A program made the translations under genes and the position numbers. The notes under the pieces are model-generated. The model saw only the letters and a program-made list of their open reading frames with translations. It was not told the origin of the DNA and searched no databases. DNA of 64,000 nucleotides. Origin: Sphingomicrobium sp. GTDB lineage: Bacteria; Pseudomonadota; Alphaproteobacteria; Sphingomonadales; Sphingomonadaceae. The stretch spans positions 1,985,501 through 2,049,500 of the forward strand of contig DATCMI010000001.1 of NCBI GenBank assembly GCA_036563485.1. Reading direction: 5' to 3'. The stretch's first letter is position 1, and every line of letters starts with the position of its first letter. Shown in pieces: positions 26,790 to 34,672 of this stretch.

Positions 26790-27506
26790 ATGGGAACTTA
26801 TCCGATCGGGATCGTCGGTGAGAGCTTCAACAATGAGGACGGGAGCAGCCGGCAAGCCGAGCTAGCCCGCTGCAAAGACGGGGAGTCCGTCAGGCTGGTC
26901 CGGGATCCAGAGAATAGCCACGATGCGAACTGCGTGAAGGTGGTTTCGAAGCGTGGCGTCCAGATCGGCAACATCAGCCGCAGTGATGATTGGATCGCGT
27001 CGCGGATGGATTCCGGCAAGCCGATCACGGCGAAGATACTCAGCGTGGGCACGGGGGAGCGGAACCTGCTCGGCGCCGTGATCGAAGTCAGCACCGAAGA
27101 CGGAGACGTTGTGCACGGCGGTCAGAGGCGAACAGGATGCCTCGGGAGCTCGGCGGCAATCTCCGTCATTTTCATCGTCCTCGCTGCTGCGCAGGTGCAC
27201 GCGCTGCCGCTGCCGGACAAAGCGCCGCCCTTCGACATGAGCCGAATCGGCGAATTGCGGCGTCAACGATGCGCCGCCGAGTATCCAGACAGCTTCACGA
27301 TGCAGCGGCTGTGTCAGCAGGCGGAGATTGACGGCATGCGAAGGTTCCGGGACGCGAGCCAGCGGGTTGGGCGGCCGTTGAACAAGGCCCTTGAGCGTTG
27401 CGTCGAGGAATACACGACCGCCGGGATCCCGAACTTCACGCTCATTGGACTGTGCGCGCAGTCGGAAGCTGATTCCTACTTGGCCTTCAATCCTGAGCGC
27501 GGCTGA
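26790..27506 (+). CDS. HIRAN domain-transmembrane-cysteine-repeat protein
   Basis: 238 residues with three parts. Residues 3-100 resemble a HIRAN domain (IGIVGESFNNEDGSSRQAE, RDPENSHDANCVKV, VQIGNIS), a DNA-end or 3'-end binding fold. A membrane helix spans about 120-138 (SAAISVIFIVLAAAQVHAL). The C-terminal part has paired cysteines C161/C175 and C204/C222 in the pattern C-x3-[YW]-[PT]...C, also found in the gene at 50448-50999. The arrangement suggests a cytosolic N-terminus and an external C-terminus. ATG 26790 follows AGGAGGGG. Function unknown; a lysogen-expressed accessory role is inferred from its place beside the repressor. Confidence 0.72.
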   Translation: MGTYPIGIVGESFNNEDGSSRQAELARCKDGESVRLVRDPENSHDANCVKVVSKRGVQIGNISRSDDWIASRMDSGKPITAKILSVGTGERNLLGAVIEVSTEDGDVVHGGQRRTGCLGSSAAISVIFIVLAAAQVHALPLPDKAPPFDMSRIGELRRQRCAAEYPDSFTMQRLCQQAEIDGMRRFRDASQRVGRPLNKALERCVEEYTTAGIPNFTLIGLCAQSEADSYLAFNPERG

Positions 27507-27512
27507 GTGAGG

Positions 27513-28226
27513 TCAGAGCCGGCCCTTGACCCGGTGAATGCGGCGGACGCGAGCGATCGGCACGCGGAAGGTGCGGTCCGGATTGAACTGCTTCAGTTCG
27601 AGGAATGAGGCGCTCCGCTTCACCAACCGCTTGATCAGCACCATCGTCACGCGCCGTTCGAGATCGCCTTCGGCGTCCGGGTCAGTGAGCTGAACGACCA
27701 CATCGTCACCTGGCCGCACGGCGGCCTTGGGAGAGACGAATGCGTGCTCGCCGGGCTCGAACCGCGGTGCCATGGAGTCGCCGACGATCTCAATCGCGTA
27801 GGCCTCTTCGTCGTTGGCAAGGCTCGGCGGCCGCGCCAGATTGTCGAGCACCTCTGACAGGTTGAGCTCGGTCAGCTCGACGCCTTCCAGCTCTTCCCAG
27901 TCGCCGCCGAATGCGGTTCCGAGAAGTGGCACCGCCTTCGCCTGCGGCATGGACCATGCTGCGCGCGCTTCCTGCGGCGACATGCCGGTTCCGCGGACCT
28001 CGGTTCGAACCGGCGTGCGTCTTTCCTCGAAAGCGGCGCGACTGACGCCGATCGCGTCGAGCAGGCGGTCAATGGTCCTGTCGGTCGGGTTACCGTGTGC
28101 CCTGATGCCGTTGAAGATCGAGCGATGAATACCGGCGCGGGTCGCCCACTCGTTGTTCGACAGACCTGCCGGCCTCACCGCCATCAACGCAGCGTACACC
28201 GGATTGTCAGGTTCTGCCTCTGCCAT
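27513..28226 (-). CDS. LexA/CI-like phage repressor (S24 peptidase fold)
   Basis: 237 residues. N-terminal helix-turn-helix (SNNEWATRAGIHRSIFNGIR), linker, and C-terminal S24 domain with Ser151 in VGDSMAPRFEPGE and Lys199 in VLIKRL. The dyad suggests RecA-stimulated self-cleavage, although the usual Ala-Gly or Cys-Gly cleavage site is not evident. ATG 28226 is chosen; operator site 3 begins on this start codon, implying autoregulation and a very short leader. Divergent from the Cro-like gene. Confidence 0.88.
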   Translation of the reverse strand: MAEAEPDNPVYAALMAVRPAGLSNNEWATRAGIHRSIFNGIRAHGNPTDRTIDRLLDAIGVSRAAFEERRTPVRTEVRGTGMSPQEARAAWSMPQAKAVPLLGTAFGGDWEELEGVELTELNLSEVLDNLARPPSLANDEEAYAIEIVGDSMAPRFEPGEHAFVSPKAAVRPGDDVVVQLTDPDAEGDLERRVTMVLIKRLVKRSASFLELKQFNPDRTFRVPIARVRRIHRVKGRL

Positions 28227-28311
28227 GTTGTGAATATCCAACAAACAGGTCGGCGCGTCGATTGTGGATAAGTTCAACAAAGCCGCTTGACCTTGTTTAT
28301 TTTATGCAACA
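28226..28311. promoter_or_regulatory. Repressor/Cro control region with three operators and a DnaA box
   Basis: TGTT-N10-AACA occurs at 28226-28243 and 28294-28311; the middle site 28262-28279 has TTGT in place of TGTT and contains TGTGGATAA (28263-28271), a perfect DnaA box on the minus strand. TTGACC at 28287-28292 directly before site 5 mirrors the leftward promoter arrangement and is the likely -35 for the Cro-like gene; its -10 is weak. Confidence 0.6.
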
Positions 28312-28323
28312 TCAATCGCGCCC

Positions 28324-28569
28324 ATGGATGTTCCCACCCATGACGAGCTGATCGGCAGGATTGAGCGCTTCTGCGCCAGGCACAACCTTGCGGAGTCGGC
28401 ATTCGGTCGTCTGGCGCTTGGCAACAGCGCCTTCGTCAACGGACTGCGCCGGGACCCGCCGGTGTCGCCGACGCTCGACACCCTCAATCGCGTCGCCGAC
28501 TTCATGGCCGAGCGAGACGCCGAGGCCGAGCTCGCTTGCCGCGAGGAAGCGGCGCGGAGGGTCGCATGA
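28324..28569 (+). CDS. Cro-like helix-turn-helix regulator
   Basis: 81 residues. LIGRIERFCARHNLAES and AFGRLALGNSAFVNGLRRD form a helix-turn-helix of the type found opposite phage repressors in sphingomonad prophages. Starts 12 bases after operator site 5 with no clear ribosome-binding site, so the mRNA may be nearly leaderless. First gene of the rightward early operon; its stop overlaps the next start (ATGA). Confidence 0.7.
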   Translation: MDVPTHDELIGRIERFCARHNLAESAFGRLALGNSAFVNGLRRDPPVSPTLDTLNRVADFMAERDAEAELACREEAARRVA

Positions 28570-28880
28570 TCGGGCTGTTCGCGCACGGTGCCATCGCGCA
28601 TTCCGGCATCGTGCGTGCAGCGCGCGGAGGTGGAAAGGCTTGCCTGTTGGCCGCCACGTTCCGCGCGCTGCGTCGTTTCGCGGGATCGCGCGCCCACGCC
28701 AACAAAGGCGAGCTGTCGCCGAAGCTCAGCGGCATCCTCGTTGGCTCGCCCATCCCGACCAACCGGAGCGAGCAGATGGAGATCAAGAAGGTCGTTGCGT
28801 TGCATCGGGGAGCCGTTTCGCACGGCGACCGCTGCGCGTCGCCCGGTATCGGCGGCGGCTTTACCGGAGGCGATCGGTGA
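28566..28880 (+). CDS. Early phage protein, unknown
   Basis: 104 residues starting MIGLFAHGAIAHSGIVRAARGG, Gly/Ala/Arg rich, with SPIPTNRSEQMEIKKVVALH in the middle. Not recognised. Support is the ATGA overlap with the Cro-like gene and the GTGA overlap with the next gene. Confidence 0.5.
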   Translation: MIGLFAHGAIAHSGIVRAARGGGKACLLAATFRALRRFAGSRAHANKGELSPKLSGILVGSPIPTNRSEQMEIKKVVALHRGAVSHGDRCASPGIGGGFTGGDR

Positions 28881-29380
28881 AGCCGCCCCGGGACGCCACG
28901 CTCGACGAGCCGCGGCTGCGGCTGAAGCTTGCGACGCGCAAGGCGGTGAAGGCGGTGCACGGCACCGCGCTCGCGGCCGAGGTCGCGGGCTGCCGGCAGC
29001 AGCGGATCAGCGATTGCCAGCTGCCCAACACGCCCGACTTCCTGCGGCTCGATGAAGCGCAGGCGATCGAGGAGGCGGGCAGGGGCTCTCCGGACTTTCC
29101 GGCGATCACCCGGGCGATGGCGCGCAACCATGGCTTCGCTTTGCTGCCGCTGCCCGATGCATCGAGCGTCATCGGGACGACCGATTTTCACCGCGCGCTC
29201 GGCGACGTCAGCCGCGAGGCCGGCGAAGTGGTGGCGCGGGTGTGCGCCGCGCTCGCCGACGGCAAGGTCGACGCGCACGAGGTCCGCGACGGCCAGTTCC
29301 GCGACGAGATCGCCCAGGCGATCGCCAGCCTCGCCAAGCTGGATGCGCTGTGCGCGCATGCCGAACGCGGGGAGGGGTGA
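28877..29380 (+). CDS. CII-like phage regulatory protein
   Basis: 167 residues. RLKLATRKAVKAVHGTALAA, then AGCRQQRISDCQLPN and FLRLDEAQAIEEAG, resemble the N-terminal DNA-binding part of phage CII-type regulators; the C-terminal half (FHRALGDVSREAGEVVARV) is helical. Role in lysogeny control is inferred. GTG 28877 overlaps the preceding stop. Confidence 0.55.
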   Translation: MKPPRDATLDEPRLRLKLATRKAVKAVHGTALAAEVAGCRQQRISDCQLPNTPDFLRLDEAQAIEEAGRGSPDFPAITRAMARNHGFALLPLPDASSVIGTTDFHRALGDVSREAGEVVARVCAALADGKVDAHEVRDGQFRDEIAQAIASLAKLDALCAHAERGEG

Positions 29381-29382
29381 GG

Positions 29383-29727
29383 ATGGCGGCCGACCTTCTC
29401 GCGCTCGCGGAGCGCTGCGAACAGGCGACGGGGCCGGATCGCGATCTCGACGCTGAAATCGCCGAGCGGGCTTATGGATGGAGGCCCGCGCCGTGTCCCG
29501 CCGACGGTAAGGGAGAGAACGCTGGCGAAGTTCTTACCCCCGACGGCCAACCGTTCAAGGTCAACGGCGAGCACTGGCGATACCCGCCACTCGGAAAGGT
29601 GCATCGGGCTTATCACTGCCCCGAGTACACCCGCGATTGCCGTGATCCCGCGTTCCCGCGAGACGCGATCCGCCAGCAGACTGCCGCCGCCTTACGCGTA
29701 CGGGCTGCCCAAGCAGGGGAGCGCTGA
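29383..29727 (+). CDS. Small early protein, ABA-sandwich-like
   Basis: 114 residues from ATG 29383. The start LLALAERCEQATGPDRDLDAEIA and a following GWRPAPCP, with CPEYTRD later, resembles the phage ABA-sandwich domain proteins often seen in early operons. Function unknown. Confidence 0.5.
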   Translation: MAADLLALAERCEQATGPDRDLDAEIAERAYGWRPAPCPADGKGENAGEVLTPDGQPFKVNGEHWRYPPLGKVHRAYHCPEYTRDCRDPAFPRDAIRQQTAAALRVRAAQAGER

Positions 29728-29729
29728 CC

Positions 29730-30320
29730 ATGGCCGGGGGGCAGGCTGCACGGCCACACTTCACCGGAATGCAGTCGGTGGCGACGGCTGACGACCTCGA
29801 CGCCTGGGTGCGGCGGGCGAACGCGGGCGAGCAGTTCACATATTGCGAGGCGCCAGAGCTGATCCGCGGCGAGACGTCCATGCGGGTCACCGCGCTCGAG
29901 CGCGAAGGGCTGGTGCGCCCGCACCGGGCGCGGCGCGAAGGCGGGGGCTGGACCTTCTTCGTCGTGCGCACGGCGCGCGGCTGCAAGCGCGAGGCGAGCC
30001 CCGCCGACAAGGCGCTGAGCGAAGGCGCGACCGACCTCATCTTCCGGGCGCTGAAGCGCGCCGCCAACATGGGCCAGCCATGCCCGACCGACGCCGACCT
30101 GGCGCGCGGCGCCGGGCTCGTCCGCCGCCAGGACGCCGCGTGGCGGATCCGCCGCCTGATCGACCTGAAGCTGATCGCGTCGGAAGTCGAATATCGCGCC
30201 GGCGTGCCGTTCCGCGTGGTGACGATCGCGGAAAGCGGGAAGTCGACGCTGCGTCCCAGCGCCACTGCGCTCGGCCGCACACCAACCCTCTCGCGCAGCG
30301 GCGGAAAGGCAGAGAGATGA
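29730..30320 (+). CDS. Early protein with likely winged-helix region
   Basis: 196 residues, not recognised. Two helix-rich stretches (APELIRGETSMRVTALEREGL and DADLARGAGLVRRQD with RIRRLIDLKLIASEVEY) look like winged-helix units, suggesting DNA binding. Two bp after the previous gene and overlapping the next (ATGA). Confidence 0.5.
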   Translation: MAGGQAARPHFTGMQSVATADDLDAWVRRANAGEQFTYCEAPELIRGETSMRVTALEREGLVRPHRARREGGGWTFFVVRTARGCKREASPADKALSEGATDLIFRALKRAANMGQPCPTDADLARGAGLVRRQDAAWRIRRLIDLKLIASEVEYRAGVPFRVVTIAESGKSTLRPSATALGRTPTLSRSGGKAER

Positions 30321-30892
30321 CCGCGACGAAGCCGATCAGCGACGGCGACAATTATTCGAACGCCCAGGAGGGACGCACCGGCAACTGGATGCAGATGTAT
30401 TCGGGCGGGCAGTTCTGGCCGCTCGATCCCCGCGCCGAGGAAGTGCGGATCGAGGACATCGCCCATGCTTTGTCCAACATCTGCCGGTACGGCGGCCATT
30501 GCGAGCGCTTCTACAGCGTCGCCGAGCACAGCGTCCTGGTCAGCTACGCCGTGCCGCCTGAGCATGCGCTGATTGCGCTGCTTCACGATGCGACCGAGGC
30601 GTATGTCGGTGATGTGGTCCGCCCGCTGAAGCGATTACTGTCTGGATATGCGGCGATCGAGCGCCGGGTTTGGGAGGCGATCGCTTCCCGGTTCGGCATG
30701 GCGGTCGAGCTGCCGGACTGCGTCAAAGTCGCGGACAATGCCGTCCTGCTGGCTGAGCAGCAGCAGATCATGAAGCCGGCACCCGCCGACTGGTGCATCG
30801 AGGGCGAGCCGGCGGACTGTGAGATCGACTGCCTTGCGCCGTCCGATGCCGAGGCCGCTTTCCTCTTTCGTTTCTGGCAGCTCACAAAATGA
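30317..30892 (+). CDS. HD-domain phosphohydrolase, YfbR-like
   Basis: 191 residues. The HD metal signature is split as CERFYSVAEHSVLVS (His) and LIALLHDATEAYVGDV (HD), with the late Asp in VKVADNAVLLAE. YfbR relatives are 5'-deoxynucleotidases, so this phage enzyme may adjust nucleotide pools. ATGA overlaps at both ends. Confidence 0.78.
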   Translation: MTATKPISDGDNYSNAQEGRTGNWMQMYSGGQFWPLDPRAEEVRIEDIAHALSNICRYGGHCERFYSVAEHSVLVSYAVPPEHALIALLHDATEAYVGDVVRPLKRLLSGYAAIERRVWEAIASRFGMAVELPDCVKVADNAVLLAEQQQIMKPAPADWCIEGEPADCEIDCLAPSDAEAAFLFRFWQLTK

Positions 30893-32064
30893 GTCCCGAC
30901 AAGAAGCTTTTGCGCCGCATCGCGGCGATTCCGGCGGGCGAGAAGCTGCCGGTTGGCCGCTTCGCGCGCGAGTTCAATTGCTCGCAGTCGGTGATGGTCG
31001 ACATGATCGGCGGCCTCGTCGAGCGCGCGCAGGTCGACGCGATCACGCTGCGGCCGACAGCCGCGTCTGGCCACATCGGAAAGGGGCGCACGGCAAGCGA
31101 CGTCGGCTCCGAGCTGCTGGCGGAAATCGAGCAGTTCCTGAAGCGCACCGGCATGGCCGCGAGCACCTTCTCGAAACGCGCGACGGCAAGCTTTTCGTTT
31201 GTGTCGAAGCTACGCCAAGGCCAGGTTGTGCGCGCAAGGACCGCGGTGCGGGTGCGGCGGTACATGAGCGAATATATGGCAGGGCCGACTCCCGGCGCTG
31301 CCGATTGCGAAGGGACGGACCCGCACGCCAAAGCGACCGTCCCTTCGCCTGGCGCAGTCGACGGCCAGAAGCTGTACGACGAGCTGGTCGCCGCCGCTGC
31401 GGCCGCCGGCATGGGCCTCAAGCGTTTCGCGCAGCCGCTGTGGAATCAGGACTCAGGTTGGAAGCTCGAGCAGCTGCGGATCGCAAAAAGGCCGCAGGCT
31501 GCGACGATCGCGCGAGTGCGGGCGCTGATCGCCGGCGATCCGCTGCCGCCACCGCATAACGCGCCTTCTGCCGACCGCGACGATGACGGTTTGCGCAGGC
31601 CGGACAGCCGCAGCAATCTGGAGGCCGTCAACAGGGATCGCGCGAAAGTGGCGCATCTGCGCGACGTCAATGAGACCCGACATGAGGAACATGCCCGCCG
31701 CCTGCGCGAAGTGACCAGGCGGGAAGCGGCCGAGCGTGCGGCGCGGCGCGGCAAGGCGCACCTGCCGAGCCGGGCCATCGACCTGACGGATGCCGTCGGC
31801 GACGCGCTGGTCGACCAGATCGACACGGCGGCCGACCGGCGCGCACGCGAATATGAGGAGATCGCCTCGCCATCGTCGCTGCTGCGCCGGGCGCAGCGCG
31901 ACTGGCCCGACCAGTGCGTGAAGGTGAAGACGCTGGCCGAGGAGCTCGGCGTCACGCTCGCCGAAGCCTGGCGCCGCGCCATCGCCGCCGGCGTCGACTG
32001 TTTGAGCGAGTGCGAGGACGTCGACTTCGGGGAAGTCGGCCAAACGAGCACTGGGGCGGCGTAA
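30889..32064 (+). CDS. Large early phage protein, unknown
   Basis: 391 residues, not recognised. The N-terminal segment (GRFAREFNCSQSVMVDMIGGLV) and a second block (TGMAASTFSKRATASFSFVSKL) look like helix-turn-helix units, then a charged coiled region rich in Arg/Glu, and a last helical block VKVKTLAEELGVTLAEAWRRA. A multi-HTH DNA-binding protein is plausible. Confidence 0.55.
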   Translation: MSPDKKLLRRIAAIPAGEKLPVGRFAREFNCSQSVMVDMIGGLVERAQVDAITLRPTAASGHIGKGRTASDVGSELLAEIEQFLKRTGMAASTFSKRATASFSFVSKLRQGQVVRARTAVRVRRYMSEYMAGPTPGAADCEGTDPHAKATVPSPGAVDGQKLYDELVAAAAAAGMGLKRFAQPLWNQDSGWKLEQLRIAKRPQAATIARVRALIAGDPLPPPHNAPSADRDDDGLRRPDSRSNLEAVNRDRAKVAHLRDVNETRHEEHARRLREVTRREAAERAARRGKAHLPSRAIDLTDAVGDALVDQIDTAADRRAREYEEIASPSSLLRRAQRDWPDQCVKVKTLAEELGVTLAEAWRRAIAAGVDCLSECEDVDFGEVGQTSTGAA

Positions 32065-32267
32065 TGAACGACAAGCGCTGCTCGGTCGAAATCGCCCGCG
32101 ATGCGACCCGCGTCGAGCGGGAGGCGTGCATCGACTTCATCCGCGACAAGATGGCGGAGGTCGACGGGCTGCAGAAGCGCGGGCGGGTGCGTGCGGAGGA
32201 AGCGACGATGCTCAACCGCCGCCTCGACGCGATCGCCGACGGCATCGCCGCGGGGCTGCACAGATGA
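32064..32267 (+). CDS. Small helical phage protein
   Basis: 67 residues, not recognised; Arg/Glu rich helical throughout (VEREACIDFIRDKMAEVDGL). Start shares bases with the preceding stop (TAATG), stop overlaps the next start (ATGA). Confidence 0.52.
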   Translation: MNDKRCSVEIARDATRVEREACIDFIRDKMAEVDGLQKRGRVRAEEATMLNRRLDAIADGIAAGLHR

Positions 32268-32578
32268 GGGTGTCCGGGGGACAGCCGAAAGCTGTGCAGC
32301 AGGTGAGCGCGGACCGGATCACGGACCGCATGGACGCGGCATTCGAGCGGGCACGCTGGCGCTTCCCGGGTGATCCGCCAAAGGCGATTTACCTGAGCGG
32401 CGCAGAGTGGGCGCAATATGACGACGAGGTTCGCGAGACCTGGCCGTCGGCCGTGCGCTGCTTTGCCTATCGCGACGTGCAGATCCGCAGCGGCAACCGC
32501 TCGCGCCTGGTCACCAAGACCGGCTGCCTAGTGGCGATTCCGAAGCGGTTGAGCGTGCGCGTGAGGGCCGCAGCGTGA
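32264..32578 (+). CDS. Small phage protein, unknown
   Basis: 104 residues. Contains PPKAIYLSGAEWAQYDDEV and VAIPKRLSVRVRAA. Not recognised. Last rightward gene before a gene on the opposite strand; ATGA coupling decides the start. Confidence 0.52.
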   Translation: MRVSGGQPKAVQQVSADRITDRMDAAFERARWRFPGDPPKAIYLSGAEWAQYDDEVRETWPSAVRCFAYRDVQIRSGNRSRLVTKTGCLVAIPKRLSVRVRAAA

Positions 32579-32580
32579 CC

Positions 32581-33150
32581 TTATTTGCGGAGCAGCCCTG
32601 CAATCGTCGACAGGCTGAGGTCCAGCGTCGTCATGTGGGCGGCGATCTCCATCGTCGCCTGTTCGACCCCGGGGCCGAACGGGTCTTCCTCCATCTTCTC
32701 GATCCTGCCGAGCAGCCATTGCTCCTCAAGGTCGAGACGTTCGATCCACGAAAGCGCGTTGACGGCCGACGCGCTGTCGGGCGTGCACCATTTGCGCGAC
32801 TCGCGCAGCCCTTCGAGCTCCATCTTCAGGAAGCCGAGCCTGGTGCGCTTCATCGTCGGCTCGAGGTTGGCGGCCGTGGACCCGTCGCCCTCCTTCAGAA
32901 GCTCGATCGTCCTGCGCATGCGATGGATCTGGTCGAGCAGGAGCCTCTTTCCGCGCCGGGTCGGCGCTGCGATCTGAAGCTCGACAGCGATGAAAGCGCC
33001 CGCGACGGTGACCATTGCGCCGGCCATGGTGCCCGCGAAGGCCATCCAGTCGGACGTTGCGACGCCCGCCGGGCCCGCGCTGATCTTGCCGATGGCGAGG
33101 CCGAGCAGCAGCATGGTGACCATCCCGAACGCTGCCGCGGCGTAACGCAT
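32581..33150 (-). CDS. Two-span membrane protein on the opposite strand (accessory gene)
   Basis: 189 residues. Two N-terminal membrane helices (AFGMVTMLLLGLAIGKISAG and WMAFAGTMAGAMVTVAGAFIAVEL) then a basic, helical cytosolic part (LLLDQIHRMRRTIELLKEG and later LSWIERLDLEEQWLLGRIEKMEED). It is the only minus-strand gene inside the rightward early operon, so it is probably expressed separately, perhaps in the lysogen. Function unknown. Confidence 0.62.
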   Translation of the reverse strand: MRYAAAAFGMVTMLLLGLAIGKISAGPAGVATSDWMAFAGTMAGAMVTVAGAFIAVELQIAAPTRRGKRLLLDQIHRMRRTIELLKEGDGSTAANLEPTMKRTRLGFLKMELEGLRESRKWCTPDSASAVNALSWIERLDLEEQWLLGRIEKMEEDPFGPGVEQATMEIAAHMTTLDLSLSTIAGLLRK

Positions 33151-33164
33151 GCTGAGGTGCTGCC

Positions 33165-34370
33165 ATGAGCCGCGAGCAACCGCAACGGCTCGACGAGGCG
33201 ACGATCGAGCGGGCGCGGTCGGCGGTGCCGCTGGCGTCGCTGGTCGCCAAGCGCGTCAAGCTCAGCCGCATGGGGCGCGAGTGGAAGGGGTTGTGCCCGT
33301 TCCACACCGAGAAAACGCCCAGCTTCAACGTCGTCGAGAGCAAGGGGTTCTACCACTGCTTCGGCTGCGGCGCGCACGGCAGCGCGATCGACTGGCTGAT
33401 GGAGGTTGAAGGCCTGGGCTTCCGCGAGGCCGTGACTTCGCTGCTGGGCGGCGTGCTGCCCGACGGCCGCAAGGCGTTCCATCCGCCCGAGCGCACTCCA
33501 ACAGCCAACCTCGCACGCTCGGGCGGGAGGTTCGACTTCGTCAGCTCGGCGACCGCGGGGCGGTGGATCTTCCGCACCAGCGGACCGGCTCGAGGCGAGA
33601 TCGTCGAGCGCTGGCTCGAGGCGCGGGGGCTCGACCCGGCGTTCGAACCGCTGCCCGGTTTCCCCGCGATCGACCAACTGCGCTTTCATCCGCGCTGCCC
33701 GGCGTCGGTCTGGCGGGTCGACGAGGATCCGCATGCAAGCCGGCTGACGGCCCCGGCGATGGTCGCGCCGATCGGCGATGCCGAGGGCGCGGTGTGGGGC
33801 GTGCATGTGACCTATCTGTCGGCCGACGGGCGGTCGAAGGCGCGCTTTCCGCTGGTGCAGGGGCGCGAGCGGCCGACGCGCAAGATGTTCGGGAAGGTCG
33901 GCGGCAATGGGGTGTTCCTGACGCCGCCTGACGCGATGTGCAGCGAGTCACCGCTGGTCGTTGGCGAGGGGATCGAAACGACATGGGCCTTTGCTCAGTC
34001 GCGGGCGCCGTGCCGGATGGTCGCGACGCTGAGCCTCGAGAATCTGCAGGGCCATGCGGTGAAGCTGCGCGACGGCGCGCTGCCGCTGTGGAAGGTGGAG
34101 GCGGACCCCGATCGGGCGCCGTTCACGCTGCCCGACGCAGGCGAGGTGGTCGTCGCGGTCGATGCCGACATGAAGCCGCTTCGCGACCAGAAGGTGCAGG
34201 TGTCACGCGGGGGCAAGCCAGTCCGGCGCGACCTTTCCGGCCTCGATCGCGCGGAGATCTGCGCGACCCTCGCCGCGCAAGCCTGGCGCCGCGCCGGCGC
34301 GAGCTCGGTCAAGTGCGTCCGCCCGCGCATGGGCATGGATTTCAACGATCAGATCAGGAGCGCGGCATGA
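33165..34370 (+). CDS. CHC2 zinc-finger/Toprim DNA primase
   Basis: 401 residues. DnaG-type zinc finger with C44, H47, C65 and C68 (GLCPFHTEKTPSF, GFYHCFGCG). Toprim-like features follow: LVVGEGIETTWAF (acidic Glu) and VVVAVDADMK (DxD). Makes primers for phage replication. Followed by helicase genes, as expected. Confidence 0.88.
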   Translation: MSREQPQRLDEATIERARSAVPLASLVAKRVKLSRMGREWKGLCPFHTEKTPSFNVVESKGFYHCFGCGAHGSAIDWLMEVEGLGFREAVTSLLGGVLPDGRKAFHPPERTPTANLARSGGRFDFVSSATAGRWIFRTSGPARGEIVERWLEARGLDPAFEPLPGFPAIDQLRFHPRCPASVWRVDEDPHASRLTAPAMVAPIGDAEGAVWGVHVTYLSADGRSKARFPLVQGRERPTRKMFGKVGGNGVFLTPPDAMCSESPLVVGEGIETTWAFAQSRAPCRMVATLSLENLQGHAVKLRDGALPLWKVEADPDRAPFTLPDAGEVVVAVDADMKPLRDQKVQVSRGGKPVRRDLSGLDRAEICATLAAQAWRRAGASSVKCVRPRMGMDFNDQIRSAA

Positions 34371-34672
34371 CATTTATGCGAGACCAGAGGGTCGCGTGCA
34401 CCCGCAAGGAACACCGCTGCGATACCTGTGAGCAGGTCATCCCGATTGGCAGTCCGGCGGTCCATTGGGTCGGCGTCCAGGAAGGGCACCTGCAACGGGC
34501 ATCACACCATGAGGACTGTCGAGAGGCTGAGGTCGCCTTCAATCGCGAGTACGGCCTCTCCGGCGACGACTGGGCGTCCATCGCCTTCGACCGGGAACCG
34601 GAAGACGACGCTTGGCTTCTGAAGAGCTTTCCTGCGGTCGCTGAGCGTCTCGGAATTGTGGCGATCCCGTGA
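34367..34672 (+). CDS. Small zinc-binding phage protein
   Basis: 101 residues. CDTCEQVIPIG and HHEDC give a CxxC...HxxxC-type metal site near the N-terminus, then an acidic tail. Not recognised as a named family. ATGA and GTGA overlaps couple it to the primase and the GapR-like gene. Confidence 0.58.
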   Translation: MTFMRDQRVACTRKEHRCDTCEQVIPIGSPAVHWVGVQEGHLQRASHHEDCREAEVAFNREYGLSGDDWASIAFDREPEDDAWLLKSFPAVAERLGIVAIP

